From NCBI GenBank assembly GCA_032622095.1, contig CP136069.1:161065043-161129042 (forward strand): a stretch of 64,000 nucleotides of DNA, written 5' to 3'. Under the pieces are notes generated by a model, which worked only from the letters and a program-made list of their open reading frames with translations, was not told the DNA's origin and ran no database searches. Both the position numbers and the translations under genes were made by a program. Below, piece after piece: positions 1 through 15,645 of the stretch; within the stretch, counting starts at the first letter, position 1; each line of letters starts with the position of its first letter. The stretch is from Siphonodentalium dalli (taxonomy: Eukaryota; Mollusca; Scaphopoda; Gadilida; Siphonodentaliidae).

Positions 1-3000
1 GGTATCATGGCATCCTATGTTAAATCAATCAACACGGTATCATGGCATCCTATGTTAAATCAATCAGCACTGTATCATAGCATCCTATGTTAAATCAATC
101 AGCACGGTATCATGGTATCCTATGTTAAATCAATCAGCACGGTATCATGGTATCCTATGTTAAATCAATCAGCACGGTATCATGGCATCCTATGTTAAAT
201 CAATCAGCACGGTATCATGGTATCCTATGTTAAATCAATCAGCACGGTATCATGGTATCCTATGTTAAATCAATCAGCACGGTATCATGGCATCCTATGT
301 TAAATCAATCAGCACGGTATCATGGCATCCTATGTTAAATCAATCAGCACGGTATCATGGCATCCTATGTTATATCAATCAGCACGGTATCATGGCATCC
401 TATGTTATATCAATCAGCACGGTATCATAGCATCCTATGTTAAATCAATCAGCACGGTATCATGGTATCCTATGTTAAATCAATCAGCACGGTATCATGG
501 CATCCTATGTTATATCAATCAGCACGGTATCATAGCATCCTATGTTAAATCAATCAGCACGGTATCATAGCATCCTATGTTAAATCAATCAGCACTGTAT
601 CATGGCATCCTATGTTAAATCAATCAGCACGGTATCATGGTATCCTATGTTAAATCAATCAGCACGGTATCATAGCATCCTATGTTAAATCAATCAACAC
701 GGTATCGTGGCATCCTATGTTAAATCAATCAGCACGGTATCATAGAATCCTATGTTACATCAATCAGCACGGTATCATAGCATCCTATGTTAAATCAATC
801 AGCACTGTATCATGGCATCCTATGTTAAATCAATCAGCACTGTATCATAGCATCCTATGTTAAATCAATCAGCACTGTATCATGGCATCCTATGTTAAAT
901 CAATCAGCACGGTATCATGGCATCCTATGTTAAATCAATCAGCACGGTATCATGGTATCCTATGTTAAATCAATCAGCACGGTATCATGGCATCCTATGT
1001 TAAATCAATCAGCACGGTATCATAGCATCCTATGTTACATCAATCAGCACGGTATCATAGCATCCTATGTTAAATCAATCAGCACGGTATCATAGCATCC
1101 TATGTTAAATCAATCAGCACGGTATCATAGCATCCTATGTTAAATCAATCAGCACGGTATCATAGCATCCTATGTTAAATCAATCAGCACGGTATCATGG
1201 CATCCTATGTTAAATCAATCAGCACGGTATCATGGCATCCTATGTTAAATCAATCAGCACGGTATCATAGCATCCTATGTTAAATCAATCAGCACGGTAT
1301 CATGGCGTCCTATGTTAAATCAATCAGCACGGTATCATAGCATCCTATGTTAAATCAATCAGCACGGTATCATGGCATCCTATGTTAAATCAATCAGCAC
1401 TGTATCATAGCATCCTATGTTAAATCAATCAGCACGGTATCATGGCATCCTATGTTAAATCAATCAGCACTGTATCATGGCATCCTATGTTAAATCAATC
1501 AGCACGGTATCATGGCATCCTATGTTAAATCAATCAGCACTGTATCATAGCATCCTATGTTAAATCAATCAGCACGGTATCATGGCATCCTATGTTAAAT
1601 CAATCAGCACTGTATCATAGCATCCTATGTTAAATCAATCAGCACGGTATCATAGCATCCTATGTTAAATCAATCAGCACTGTATCATAGCATCCTATGT
1701 TAAATCAATCAGCACGGTATCATAGCATCCTATGTTAAATCAATCAGCACTGTATCATGGCATCCTATGTTACATCAATCAGCACGGTATCATAGCATCC
1801 TATGTTAAATCAATCAGCACGGTATCATGGTATCCTATGTTAAATCAATCAGCACGGTATCATAGCATCCTATGTTAAATCAATCAGCACGGTATCATAG
1901 CATCCTATGTTAAATCAATCAGCACGGTATCATAGCATCCTATGTTATATCAATCAGCACGGTATCATAGCATCCTATGTTAAATCAATCAGCACGGTAT
2001 CATAGCATCCTATGTTAAATCAATCAGCACGGTATCATGGTATCCTATGTTAAATCAATCAGCACGGTATCATGGTATCCTATGTTAAATCAATCAGCAC
2101 GGTATCATGGTATCCTATGTTAAATCAATCAGCACGGTATCATGGCATCCTATGTTAAATCAATCAGCACGGTATCATAGCATCCTATGTTAAATCAATC
2201 AGCACGGTATCATGGTATCCTATGTTAAATCAATCAGCACGGTATCATGGTATCCTATGTTAAATCAATCAGCACGGTATCATGGTATCCTATGTTAAAT
2301 CAATCAGCACGGTATCATGGCGTCCTATGTTAAATCAATCAGCACTGTATCATGGCATCCTATGTTAAATCAATCAACACGGTATCATGGTATCCTATGT
2401 TAAATCAATCAGCACGGTATCATGGTATCCTATGTTAAATCAATCAGCACTGTATCATGGCATCCTATGTTAAATCAATCAGCACGGTATCATGGCATCC
2501 TATGTTAAATCAATCAGCACTGTATCATGGCATCCTATGTTAAATCAATCAGCACTGTATCATGGCATCCTATGTTAAATCAATCAGCACGGTATCATAG
2601 AATCCTATGTTAAATCAATCAGCACTGTATCATGGTATCCTATGTTAAATCAATCAGCACTGTATCATGGCATCCTATGTTACATCAATCAGCACGGTAT
2701 CATGGTATCCTATGTTAAATCAATCAGCACTGTATCATGGCATCCTATGTTAAATCAATCAGCACGGTATCATGGTATCCTATGTTAAATCAATCAGCAC
2801 TGTATCATGGCATCCTATGTTAAATCAATCAGCACGGTATCATAGCATCCTATGTTACATCAATCAGCACGGTATCATAGCATCCTATGTTAAATCAATC
2901 AACACGGTATCATAGCATCCTATGTTAAATCAATCAGCACGGTATCATAGCATCCTATGTTAAATCAATCAGCACGGTATCATGGCATCCTATGTTAAAT

Positions 3001-3430
3001 CAATCAACACGGTATCATAGCATCCTATGTTACATCAATCAACACGGTATCATAGCATCCTATGTTACATCAATCAGCACGGTATCATGGTATCCTATGT
3101 TAAATCAATCAGCACGGTATCATGGCGTCCTATGTTAAATCAATCAGCACGGTATCATGGCATCCTATGTTGAATCAATCAGCACGGTATCATGGCGTCC
3201 TATGTTACATCAATCAGCACTGTATCATGGTATCCTATGTTACATCAATCAGCACTGTATCATGGCATCCTATGTTACATCAATCAGCACGGTATCATAG
3301 CATCCTATGTTACATCAATCAGCACTGTATCATAGCATCCTATGTTAAATCAATCAGCACGGTATCATGGCATCCTATGTTAAATCAATCAGCACTGTAT
3401 CATGGTATCCTATGTTAAATCAATCAGCAC

Positions 3431-4690
3431 GGTATCATGGAATCCTATGTTAAATCAATCAGCACGGTATCATGGTATCCTATGTTAAATCAATCAGCAC
3501 GGTATCATGGCATCCTATGTTAAATCAATCAGCACTGTATCATAGCATCCTATGTTACATCAATCAGCACGGTATCATAGCGTCCTATGTTACATCAATC
3601 AGCACTGTATCATAGCATCCTATGTTAAATCAATCAGCACGGTATCATGGCATCCTATGTTAAATCAATCAGCACTGTATCATGGTATCCTATGTTAAAT
3701 CAATCAGCACGGTATCATGGTATCCTATGTTAAATCAATCAGCACTGTATCATGGTATCCTATGTTAAATCAATCAGCACGGTATCATGGAATCCTATGT
3801 TAAATCAATCAGCACGGTATCATGGTATCCTATGTTAAATCAATCAGCACGGTATCATGGTATCCTATGTTAAATCAATCAGCACTGTATCATAGCATCC
3901 TATGTTACATCAATCAGCACGGTATCATAGCGTCCTATGTTACATCAATCAGCACTGTATCATAGCATCCTATGTTAAATCAATCAGCACGGTATCATGG
4001 CATCCTATGTTAAATCAATCAGCACTGTATCATGGTATCCTATGTTAAATCAATCAGCACGGTATCATGGCATCCTATGTTAAATCAATCAGCACTGTAT
4101 CATGGTATCCTATGTTAAATCAATCAGCACGGTATCATGGAATCCTATGTTAAATCAATCAGCACGGTATCATGGTATCCTATGTTAAATCAATCAGCAC
4201 GGTATCATGGTATCCTATGTTAAATCAATCAGCACGGTATCATGGTATCCTATGTTAAATCAATCAGCACTGTATCATAGCATCCTATGTTACATCAATC
4301 AGCACGGTATCATAGCGTCCTATGTTACATCAATCAGCACTGTATCATAGCATCCTATGTTAAATCAATCAGCACGGTATCATGGCATCCTATGTTAAAT
4401 CAATCAGCACTGTATCATGGTATCCTATGTTAAATCAATCAGCACGGTATCATGGCATCCTATGTTAAATCAATCAGCACTGTATCATGGTATCCTATGT
4501 TAAATCAATCAGCACGGTATCATGGAATCCTATGTTAAATCAATCAGCACGGTATCATGGTATCCTATGTTAAATCAATCAGCACGGTATCATGGTATCC
4601 TATGTTAAATCAATCAGCACTGTATCATAGCATCCTATGTTACATCAATCAGCACGGTATCATAGCGTCCTATGTTACATCAATCAGCAC
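3431..4690 (+). repeat. Higher-order repeat, 10-11 units (350/385 bp), about four copies
   Basis: Two rare variants recur together. CATGGAATCC units lie at 3431, 3781, 4131 and 4516 (spacings 350, 350, 385), and CATAGCGTCC units with TTACAT lie at 3571, 3921, 4306 and 4656 (spacings 350, 385, 350). Most units between the markers also match in order, so blocks of 10 units, one expanded to 11, were copied in tandem. Confidence 0.9.
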
Positions 4691-6615
4691 GGTATCATGG
4701 CATCCTATGTTAAATCAATCAGCACGGTATCATGGTATCCTATGTTACATCAATCAGCACTGTATCATGGTATCCTATGTTAAATCAATCAGCACGGTAT
4801 CATGGTATCCTATGTTACATCAATCAGCACGGTATCATGGCATCCTATGTTAAATCAATCAGCACTGTATCATGGCATCCTATGTTACATCAATCAGCAC
4901 TGTATCATAGCATCCTATGTTACATCAATCAGCACTGTATCATGGCATCCTATGTTAAATCAATCAGCACGGTATCATAGCATCCTATGTTAAATCAATC
5001 AGCACGGTATCATGGCATCCTATGTTACATCAATCAGCACTGTATCATAGCATCCTATGTTAAATCAATCAGCACTGTATCATGATATCCTATGTTAAAT
5101 CAATCAGCACGGTATCATAGCATCCTATGTTAAATCAATCAGCACGGTATCATGGCATCCTATGTTAAATCAATCAGCACGGTATCATGGTATCCTATGT
5201 TAAATCAATCAGCACGGTATCATAGCATCCTATGTTACATCAATCAGCACGGTATCATAGCATCCTATGTTAAATCAATCAGCACGGTATCATGGTATCC
5301 TATGTTAAATCAATCAGCACGGTATCATAGCATCCTATGTTACATCAATCAGCACGGTATCATAGCATCCTATGTTAAATCAATCAGCACTGTATCATAG
5401 CATCCTATGTTAAATCAATCAGCACTGTATCATAGCATCCTATGTTAAATCAATCAGCACGGTATCATGGTATCCTATGTTAAATCAATCAGCACGGTAT
5501 CATAGCATCCTATGTTACATCAATCAGCACGGTATCATAGCATCCTATGTTAAATCAATCAGCACGGTATCATGGTATCCTATGTTAAATCAATCAGCAC
5601 GGTATCATAGCATCCTATGTTACATCAATCAGCACGGTATCATAGCATCCTATGTTAAATCAATCAGCACTGTATCATGGTATCCTATGTTAAATCAATC
5701 AGCACGGTATCATAGCATCCTATGTTACATCAATCAGCACGGTATCATGGTATCCTATGTTAAATCAATCAGCACGGTATCATGGCATCCTATGTTAAAT
5801 CAATCAGCACTGTATCATGGCATCCTATGTTAAATCAATCAGCACGGTATCATAGCATCCTATGTTAAATCAATCAGCACGGTATCATAGCATCCTATGT
5901 TAAATCAATCAGCACGGTATCATGGCATCCTATGTTAAATCAATCAGCACGGTATCATGGTATCCTATGTTAAATCAATCAGCACGGTATCATAGCATCC
6001 TATGTTAAATCAATCAGCACGGTATCATAGCATCCTATGTTACATCAATCAGCACGGTATCATAGCATCCTATGTTAAATCAATCAGCACGGTATCATAG
6101 CATCCTATGTTAAATCAATCAGCACTGTATCATGGCATCCTATGTTAAATCAATCAGCACGGTATCATAGCATCCTATGTTAAATCAATCAGCACGGTAT
6201 CATAGCATCCTATGTTAAATCAATCAGCACTGTATCATAGCATCCTATGTTAAATCAATCAACACGGTATCATAGCATCCTATGTTACATCAATCAGCAC
6301 GGTATCATAGTATCCTATGTTAAATCAATCAGCACGGTATCATAGCATCCTATGTTAAATCAATCAGCACGGTATCATAGCATCCTATGTTAAATCAATC
6401 AGCACGGTATCATAGCATCCTATGTTACATCAATCAACACGGTATCATAGCATCCTATGTTAAATCAATCAACACGGTATCATAGCATCCTATGTTAAAT
6501 CAATCAGCACGGTATCATAGCATCCTATGTTACATCAATCAACACGGTATCATAGCATCCTATGTTAAATCAATCAACACGGTATCATAGCATCCTATGT
6601 TACATCAATCAGCAC

Positions 6616-6825
6616 GGTATCATAGCATCCTATGTTAAATCAATCAACACGGTATCATAGCATCCTATGTTAAATCAATCAACACTGTATCATAGCATCC
6701 TATGTTACATCAATCAGCACGGTATCATAGCATCCTATGTTAAATCAATCAACACGGTATCATAGCATCCTATGTTAAATCAATCAACACTGTATCATAG
6801 CATCCTATGTTACATCAATCAGCAC
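6616..6825 (+). repeat. 105-bp trimeric higher-order repeat (two copies)
   Basis: The order CATAG/CAACAC, CATAG/CAACAC, CATAG/TTACAT/CAGCAC repeats at 6616 and 6721, with the third unit of each starting TGTATCAT. The spacing is exactly three units. Confidence 0.82.
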
Positions 6826-8505
6826 GGTATCATAGCATCCTATGTTAAATCAATCAACACGGTATCATAGCATCCTATGTTAAATCAATCAGCACGGTAT
6901 CATAGCATCCTATGTTAAATCAATCAGCACTGTATCATGGTATCCTATGTTAAATCAATCAGCACTGTATCATAGCATCCTATGTTAAATCAATCAACAC
7001 GGTATCATGGCATCCTATGTTAAATCAATCAGCACGGTATCATGGTATCCTATGTTAAATCAATCAGCACGGTATCATGGCATCCTATGTTAAATCAATC
7101 AGCACTGTATCATGGTATCCTATGTTAAATCAATCAGCACTGTATCATAGCATCCTATGTTAAATCAATCAACACGGTATCATGGCATCCTATGTTAAAT
7201 CAATCAGCACGGTATCATGGTATCCTATGTTAAATCAATCAGCACGGTATCATAGCATCCTATGTTAAATCAATCAGCACGGTATCATGGTATCCTATGT
7301 TAAATCAATCAGCACGGTATCATGGTGTCCTATGTTAAATCAATCAGCACGGTATCATAGCATCCTATGTTAAATCAATCAGCACGGTATCATGGTATCC
7401 TATGTTAAATCAATCAGCACGGTATCATAGCATCCTATGTTAAATCAATCAGCACGGTATCATGGCATCCTATGTTAAATCAATCAGCACGGTATCATAG
7501 CATCCTATGTTACATCAATCAACACGGTATCATAGCATCCTATGTTAAATCAATCAGCACGGTATCATAGCATCCTATGTTACATCAATCAGCACTGTAT
7601 CGTAGCATCCTATGTTAAATCAATCAGCACGGTATCATAGCATCCTATGTTAAATCAATCAGCACTGTATCATAGCATCCTATGTTAAATCAATCAGCAC
7701 GGTATCATGGTATCCTATGTTAAATCAATCAGCACGGTATCATAGCATCCTATGTTAAATCAATCAGCACGGTATCATAGCATCCTATGTTAAATCAATC
7801 AGCACGGTATCATAGCATCCTATGTTACATCAATCAGCACTGTATCGTAGCATCCTATGTTAAATCAATCAGCACGGTATCATGGCATCCTATGTTAAAT
7901 CAATCAGCACTGTATCGTAGCATCCTATGTTAAATCAATCAGCACGGTATCGTAGCATCCTATGTTACATCAATCAGCACGGTATCATGGTATCCTATGT
8001 TAAATCAATCAGCACGGTATCATAGCATCCTATGTTAAATCAATCAGCACGGTATCATAGCATCCTATGTTAAATCAATCAGCACTGTATCATAGCATCC
8101 TATGTTAAATCAATCAGCACGGTATCATGGTATCCTATGTTAAATCAATCAGCACGGTATCATAGCATCCTATGTTACATCAATCAACACTGTATCATAG
8201 CATCCTATGTTAAATCAATCAGCACGGTATCATAGCATCCTATGTTAAATCAATCAGCACGGTATCATAGCATCCTATGTTAAATCAATCAGCACGGTAT
8301 CATAGCATCCTATGTTAAATCAATCAGCACGGTATCATAGCATCCTATGTTACATCAATCAGCACGGTATCATAGCATCCTATGTTACATCAATCAGCAC
8401 GGTATCATGGCATCCTATGTTACATCAATCAGCACGGTATCATGGTATCCTATGTTAAATCAATCAGCACTGTATCATGGTATCCTATGTTAAATCAATC
8501 AGCAC

Positions 8506-8960
8506 TGTATCATGGTATCCTATGTTAAATCAATCAACACGGTATCATAGCATCCTATGTTAAATCAATCAGCACGGTATCGTAGCATCCTATGTTACAT
8601 CAATCAGCACGGTATCATGGCATCCTATGTTACATCAATCAGCACTGTATCATGGCATCCTATGTTAAATCAATCAGCACGGTATCATGGTATCCTATGT
8701 TAAATCAATCAGCACTGTATCATGGTATCCTATGTTAAATCAATCAACACGGTATCATAGCATCCTATGTTAAATCAATCAGCACGGTATCGTAGCATCC
8801 TATGTTACATCAATCAGCACTGTATCATGGCATCCTATGTTAAATCAATCAGCACTGTATCGTAGCATCCTATGTTACATCAATCAGCACTGTATCATGG
8901 CATCCTATGTTAAATCAATCAGCACTGTATCGTAGCATCCTATGTTACATCAATCAGCAC
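8506..8960 (+). repeat. Local higher-order repeats of 210 and 70 bp
   Basis: A block with TGTATCATGGTATCC, then a CAACAC end and a TATCGTAGC unit recurs at 8506 and 8716 (210 bp). TGTATCGTAGC units with TTACAT at 8856 and 8926 form a 70-bp dimer. Confidence 0.75.
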
Positions 8961-9695
8961 GGTATCATGGCATCCTATGTTAAATCAATCAGCACTGTAT
9001 CATAGCATCCTATGTTAAATCAATCAGCACGGTATCATAGCATCCTATGTTACATCAATCAGCACGGTATCATAGCATCCTATGTTACATCAATCAGCAC
9101 GGTATCATGGCATCCTATGTTAAATCAATCAGCACGGTATCATAGCATCCTATGTTAAATCAATCAGCACGGTATCATAGCATCCTATGTTAAATCAATC
9201 AACACGGTATCATAGCATCCTATGTTAAATCAATCAACACGGTATCATAGCATCCTATGTTACATCAATCAGCACGGTATCATAGCATCCTATGTTAAAT
9301 CAATCAGCACGGTATCATGGCATCCTATGTTAAATCAATCAGCACGGTATCATAGCATCCTATGTTAAATCAATCAGCACGGTATCATGGTATCCTATGT
9401 TAAATCAATCAGCACGGTATCATAGCATCCTATGTTACATCAATCAGCACGGTATCATGGTATCCTATGTTAAATCAATCAGCACGGTATCATAGCATCC
9501 TATGTTAAATCAATCAGCACGGTATCATGGTATCCTATGTTAAATCAATCAACACGGTATCATAGCATCCTATGTTAAATCAATCAACACGGTATCATAG
9601 CATCCTATGTTACATCAATCAGCACGGTATCATAGCATCCTATGTTAAATCAATCAACACGGTATCATAGCATCCTATGTTAAATCAATCAGCAC

Positions 9696-10325
9696 GGTAT
9701 CATAGCATCCTATGTTAAATCAATCAACACGGTATCATAGCATCCTATGTTAAATCAATCAACACGGTATCATAGCATCCTATGTTACATCAATCAGCAC
9801 GGTATCATAGCATCCTATGTTAAATCAATCAACACGGTATCATAGCATCCTATGTTAAATCAATCAACACGGTATCATAGCATCCTATGTTACATCAATC
9901 AGCACGGTATCATAGCATCCTATGTTAAATCAATCAACACGGTATCATAGCATCCTATGTTAAATCAATCAGCACGGTATCATAGCATCCTATGTTAAAT
10001 CAATCAGCACGGTATCATAGCATCCTATGTTAAATCAATCAACACGGTATCATAGCATCCTATGTTAAATCAATCAACACGGTATCATAGCATCCTATGT
10101 TAAATCAATCAGCACGGTATCATAGCATCCTATGTTAAATCAATCAACACGGTATCATAGCATCCTATGTTAAATCAATCAACACGGTATCATAGCATCC
10201 TATGTTAAATCAATCAGCACGGTATCATAGCATCCTATGTTAAATCAATCAACACGGTATCATAGCATCCTATGTTAAATCAATCAACACGGTATCATAG
10301 CATCCTATGTTACATCAATCAGCAC
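9696..10325 (+). repeat. 105-bp trimeric higher-order repeat region
   Basis: Two CAACAC units followed by one CAGCAC unit recur at 9696, 9801, 10011, 10116 and 10221. In three of the five trimers the third unit has TTACAT, in the other two TTAAAT. Almost every unit here is of the CATAG type, making this one of the most uniform stretches of the left block. Confidence 0.85.
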
Positions 10326-10675
10326 GGTATCATAGCATCCTATGTTAAATCAATCAACACGGTATCATAGCATCCTATGTTAAATCAATCAGCACGGTAT
10401 CATAGCATCCTATGTTAAATCAATCAGCACGGTATCATGGCATCCTATGTTACATCAATCAGCACGGTATCATGGTATCCTATGTTAAATCAATCAGCAC
10501 GGTATCATGGTATCCTATGTTAAATCAATCAGCACGGTATCATGGCATCCTATGTTAAATCAATCAGCACGGTATCATAGCATCCTATGTTAAATCAATC
10601 AGCACGGTATCATAGCATCCTATGTTAAATCAATCAGCACGGTATCATAGCATCCTATGTTAAATCAATCAGCAC

Positions 10676-11095
10676 GGTATCATAGCATCCTATGTTACAT
10701 CAATCAGCACTGTATCGTAGCATCCTATGTTAAATCAATCAGCACGGTATCATGGCATCCTATGTTACATCAATCAGCACTGTATCATGGCATCCTATGT
10801 TACATCAATCAGCACGGTATCATGGTATCCTATGTTAAATCAATCAGCACGGTATCATAGCATCCTATGTTACATCAATCAGCACGGTATCATGGTATCC
10901 TATGTTAAATCAATCAGCACGGTATCATAGCATCCTATGTTACATCAATCAGCACTGTATCGTAGCATCCTATGTTAAATCAATCAGCACGGTATCATGG
11001 CATCCTATGTTACATCAATCAGCACTGTATCATGGCATCCTATGTTACATCAATCAGCACGGTATCATGGTATCCTATGTTAAATCAATCAGCAC
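10676..11095 (+). repeat. Duplicated five-unit block at 245-bp spacing
   Basis: The five units 10676-10850 recur in identical order at 10921-11095, including a TGTATCGTAGC unit (10711 and 10956) and two successive TTACAT units. Two further units separate the copies. Confidence 0.85.
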
Positions 11096-12460
11096 GGTAT
11101 CATAGCATCCTATGTTAAATCAATCAGCACGGTATCATGGCATCCTATGTTAAATCAATCAGCACGGTATCATAGCATCCTATGTTAAATCAATCAACAC
11201 GGTATCATAGCATCCTATGTTAAATCAATCAGCACGGTATCATAGCATCCTATGTTAAATCAATCAGCACGGTATCATGGCATCCTATGTTACATCAATC
11301 AGCACGGTATCATGGTATCCTATGTTAAATCAATCAGCACGGTATCATAGCATCCTATGTTAAATCAATCAGCACGGTATCATGGCATCCTATGTTAAAT
11401 CAATCAGCACGGTATCATAGCATCCTATGTTAAATCAATCAGCACGGTATCATGGCATCCTATGTTAAATCAATCAGCACGGTATCATAGCATCCTATGT
11501 TAAATCAATCAGCACGGTATCATAGCATCCTATGTTACATCAATCAGCACGGTATCATGGCATCCTATGTTAAATCAATCAGCACGGTATCATAGCATCC
11601 TATGTTAAATCAATCAACACGGTATCATGGCATCCTATGTTAAATCAATCAACACGGTATCATAGCATCCTATGTTAAATCAATCAGCACGGTATCATGG
11701 CATCCTATGTTAAATCAATCAACACGGTATCATAGCATCCTATGTTACATCAATCAGCACGGTATCATGGCATCCTATGTTAAATCAATCAGCACGGTAT
11801 CATAGCATCCTATGTTAAATCAATCAACACGGTATCATGGCATCCTATGTTAAATCAATCAACACGGTATCATAGCATCCTATGTTAAATCAATCAGCAC
11901 GGTATCATAGCATCCTATGTTACATCAATCAGCACGGTATCATAGCATCCTATGTTAAATCAATCAGCACGGTATCATAGCATCCTATGTTACATCAATC
12001 AGCACGGTATCATGGCATCCTATGTTAAATCAATCAGCACGGTATCATAGCATCCTATGTTAAATCAATCAACACGGTATCATGGCATCCTATGTTAAAT
12101 CAATCAACACGGTATCATAGCATCCTATGTTAAATCAATCAGCACTGTATCATAGCATCCTATGTTAAATCAATCAGCACTGTATCATAGCATCCTATGT
12201 TAAATCAATCAGCACGGTATCATAGCATCCTATGTTAAATCAATCAACACGGTATCATAGCATCCTATGTTAAATCAATCAGCACGGTATCATAGCATCC
12301 TATGTTACATCAATCAGCACGGTATCATAGCATCCTATGTTACATCAATCAGCACGGTATCATGGTATCCTATGTTAAATCAATCAGCACGGTATCATAG
12401 AATCCTATGTTAAATCAATCAGCACGGTATCATAGCATCCTATGTTAAATCAATCAGCAC

Positions 12461-13020
12461 GGTATCATAGCATCCTATGTTAGATCAATCAGCACGGTAT
12501 CATAGCATCCTATGTTAAATCAATCAGCACGGTATCATAGCATCCTATGTTAAATCAATCAGCACTGTATCATAGCATCCTATGTTAAATCAATCAGCAC
12601 TGTATCATAGCATCCTATGTTACATCAATCAGCACGGTATCATAGCATCCTATGTTAAATCAATCAGCACTGTATCATAGCATCCTATGTTAAATCAATC
12701 AGCACGGTATCATAGCATCCTATGTTAAATCAATCAGCACGGTATCATAGCATCCTATGTTAGATCAATCAGCACGGTATCATAGCATCCTATGTTAAAT
12801 CAATCAGCACGGTATCATAGCATCCTATGTTAAATCAATCAGCACTGTATCATAGCATCCTATGTTAAATCAATCAGCACTGTATCATAGCATCCTATGT
12901 TACATCAATCAGCACGGTATCATAGCATCCTATGTTAAATCAATCAGCACTGTATCATGGTATCCTATGTTATATCAATCAGCACGGTATCATGGCATCC
13001 TATGTTAAATCAATCAACAC
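12461..13020 (+). repeat. 280-bp (8-unit) higher-order repeat marked by TTAGAT
   Basis: The rare TTAGAT variant occurs at units 12461 and 12741, each followed by the same seven units (two or more CATAG, two TGTATCATAG, one with TTACAT). A third copy of this block starts at 13931, 1,190 bp (34 units) away. Confidence 0.87.
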
Positions 13021-13930
13021 GGTATCATAGCATCCTATGTTAAATCAATCAGCACGGTATCATAGCATCCTATGTTAAATCAATCAGCACGGTATCATGG
13101 CGTCCTATGTTACATCAATCAGCACGGTATCATAGCATCCTATGTTAAATCAATCAACACGGTATCATGGCATCCTATGTTACATCAATCAGCACGGTAT
13201 CATAGCATCCTATGTTAAATCAATCAGCACGGTATCATGGCGTCCTATGTTAAATCAATCAGCACGGTATCATAGCATCCTATGTTAAATCAATCAGCAC
13301 GGTATCATAGTATCCTATGTTAAATCAATCAGCACGGTATCATAGCATCCTATGTTACATCAATCAGCACGGTATCATAGCATCCTATGTTAAATCAATC
13401 AACACGGTATCATGGCATCCTATGTTACATCAATCAGCACGGTATCATAGCATCCTATGTTAAATCAATCAGCACGGTATCATAGCATCCTATGTTACAT
13501 CAATCAGCACGGTATCATAGCATCCTATGTTACATCAATCAGCACGGTATCATAGCATCCTATGTTAAATCAATCAGCACGGTATCATGGCATCCTATGT
13601 TAAATCAATCAGCACGGTATCATAGCATCCTATGTTACATCAATCAGCACGGTATCATAGCATCCTATGTTAAATCAATCAGCACTGTATCATAGCATCC
13701 TATGTTAAATCAATCAGCACTGTATCATAGCATCCTATGTTACATCAATCAGCACTGTATCATAGCATCCTATGTTAAATCAATCAGCACTGTATCATAG
13801 CATCCTATGTTACATCAATCAGCACTGTATCATAGCATCCTATGTTAAATCAATCAGCACTGTATCATAGCATCCTATGTTAAATCAATCAGCACGGTAT
13901 CATAGCATCCTATGTTAAATCAATCAGCAC

Positions 13931-14105
13931 GGTATCATAGCATCCTATGTTAGATCAATCAGCACGGTATCATAGCATCCTATGTTAAATCAATCAGCAC
14001 GGTATCATAGCATCCTATGTTAAATCAATCAGCACTGTATCATAGCATCCTATGTTAAATCAATCAGCACTGTATCATAGCATCCTATGTTACATCAATC
14101 AGCAC
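13931..14105 (+). repeat. Dispersed third copy of the TTAGAT block
   Basis: Units from 13931 repeat the order seen after 12461 and 12741 (TTAGAT unit, two CATAG units, two TGTATCATAG units, the last with TTACAT). The match ends where a CATGGCGTCC unit appears. Confidence 0.8.
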
Positions 14106-15225
14106 GGTATCATGGCGTCCTATGTTAAATCAATCAGCACGGTATCATAGCATCCTATGTTAAATCAATCAGCACGGTATCTTGGCATCCTATGTTAAAT
14201 CAATCAGCACGGTATCATAGCATCCTATGTTACATCAATCAGCACGGTATCATAGCATCCTATGTTAAATCAATCAGCACGGTATCATAGCATCCTATGT
14301 TAAATCAATCAGCACGGTATCATAGCATCCTATGTTACATCAATCAGCACGGTATCATAGCATCCTATGTTAAATCAATCAGCACGGTATCATAGCATCC
14401 TATGTTACATCAATCAGCACGGTATCATAGCATCCTATGTTAAATCAATCAGCACGGTATCATAGCATCCTATGTTAAATCAATCAGCACGGTATCATGG
14501 CATCCTATGTTAAATCAATCAGCACGGTATCATAGCATCCTATGTTACATCAATCAGCACGGTATCATAGCATCCTATGTTAAATCAATCAGCACGGTAT
14601 CATAGCATCCTATGTTAAATCAATCAGCACGGTATCATGGCATCCTATGTTAAATCAATCAGCACGGTATCATAGCATCCTATGTTAAATCAATCAGCAC
14701 GGTATCATAGCATCCTATGTTACATCAATCAGCACGGTATCATAGCATCCTATGTTAAATCAATCAGCACGGTATCATAGCATCCTATGTTAAATCAATC
14801 AGCACGGTATCATAGCATCCTATGTTACATCAATCAGCACGGTATCATAGCATCCTATGTTAAATCAATCAGCACGGTATCATAGCATCCTATGTTACAT
14901 CAATCAGCACGGTATCATAGCATCCTATGTTAAATCAATCAGCACGGTATCATAGCATCCTATGTTAAATCAATCAGCACGGTATCATGGCATCCTATGT
15001 TAAATCAATCAGCACGGTATCATAGCATCCTATGTTAAATCAATCAGCACGGTATCATAGCATCCTATGTTACATCAATCAGCACGGTATCATAGCATCC
15101 TATGTTAAATCAATCAACACGGTATCATAGCATCCTATGTTAAATCAATCAGCACGGTATCATAGCATCCTATGTTAAATCAATCAGCACGGTATCATAG
15201 CATCCTATGTTAAATCAATCAGCAC

Positions 15226-15645
15226 GGTATCTTGGCATCCTATGTTAAATCAATCAGCACGGTATCATAGCATCCTATGTTAAATCAATCAGCACGGTAT
15301 CATAGCATCCTATGTTAAATCAATCAGCACGGTATCTTGGCATCCTATGTTACATCAATCAGCACTGTATCATAGCATCCTATGTTAAATCAATCAGCAC
15401 GGTATCATAGCATCCTATGTTAAATCAATCAGCACGGTATCTTGGCATCCTATGTTACATCAATCAGCACTGTATCATAGCATCCTATGTTAAATCAATC
15501 AGCACGGTATCATAGCATCCTATGTTAAATCAATCAGCACGGTATCTTGGCATCCTATGTTAAATCAATCAGCACGGTATCATAGCATCCTATGTTAAAT
15601 CAATCAGCACGGTATCATAGCATCCTATGTTAAATCAATCAGCAC
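15226..15645 (+). repeat. 105-bp trimeric higher-order repeat marked by TATCTTGG (four copies)
   Basis: The rare CTTGG form (A to T at unit position 7) occurs at 15226, 15331, 15436 and 15541, always followed by two CATAG units. The copies at 15331 and 15436 are identical; the outer two differ at one or two variable positions. An isolated CTTGG unit lies at 14176. Confidence 0.9.
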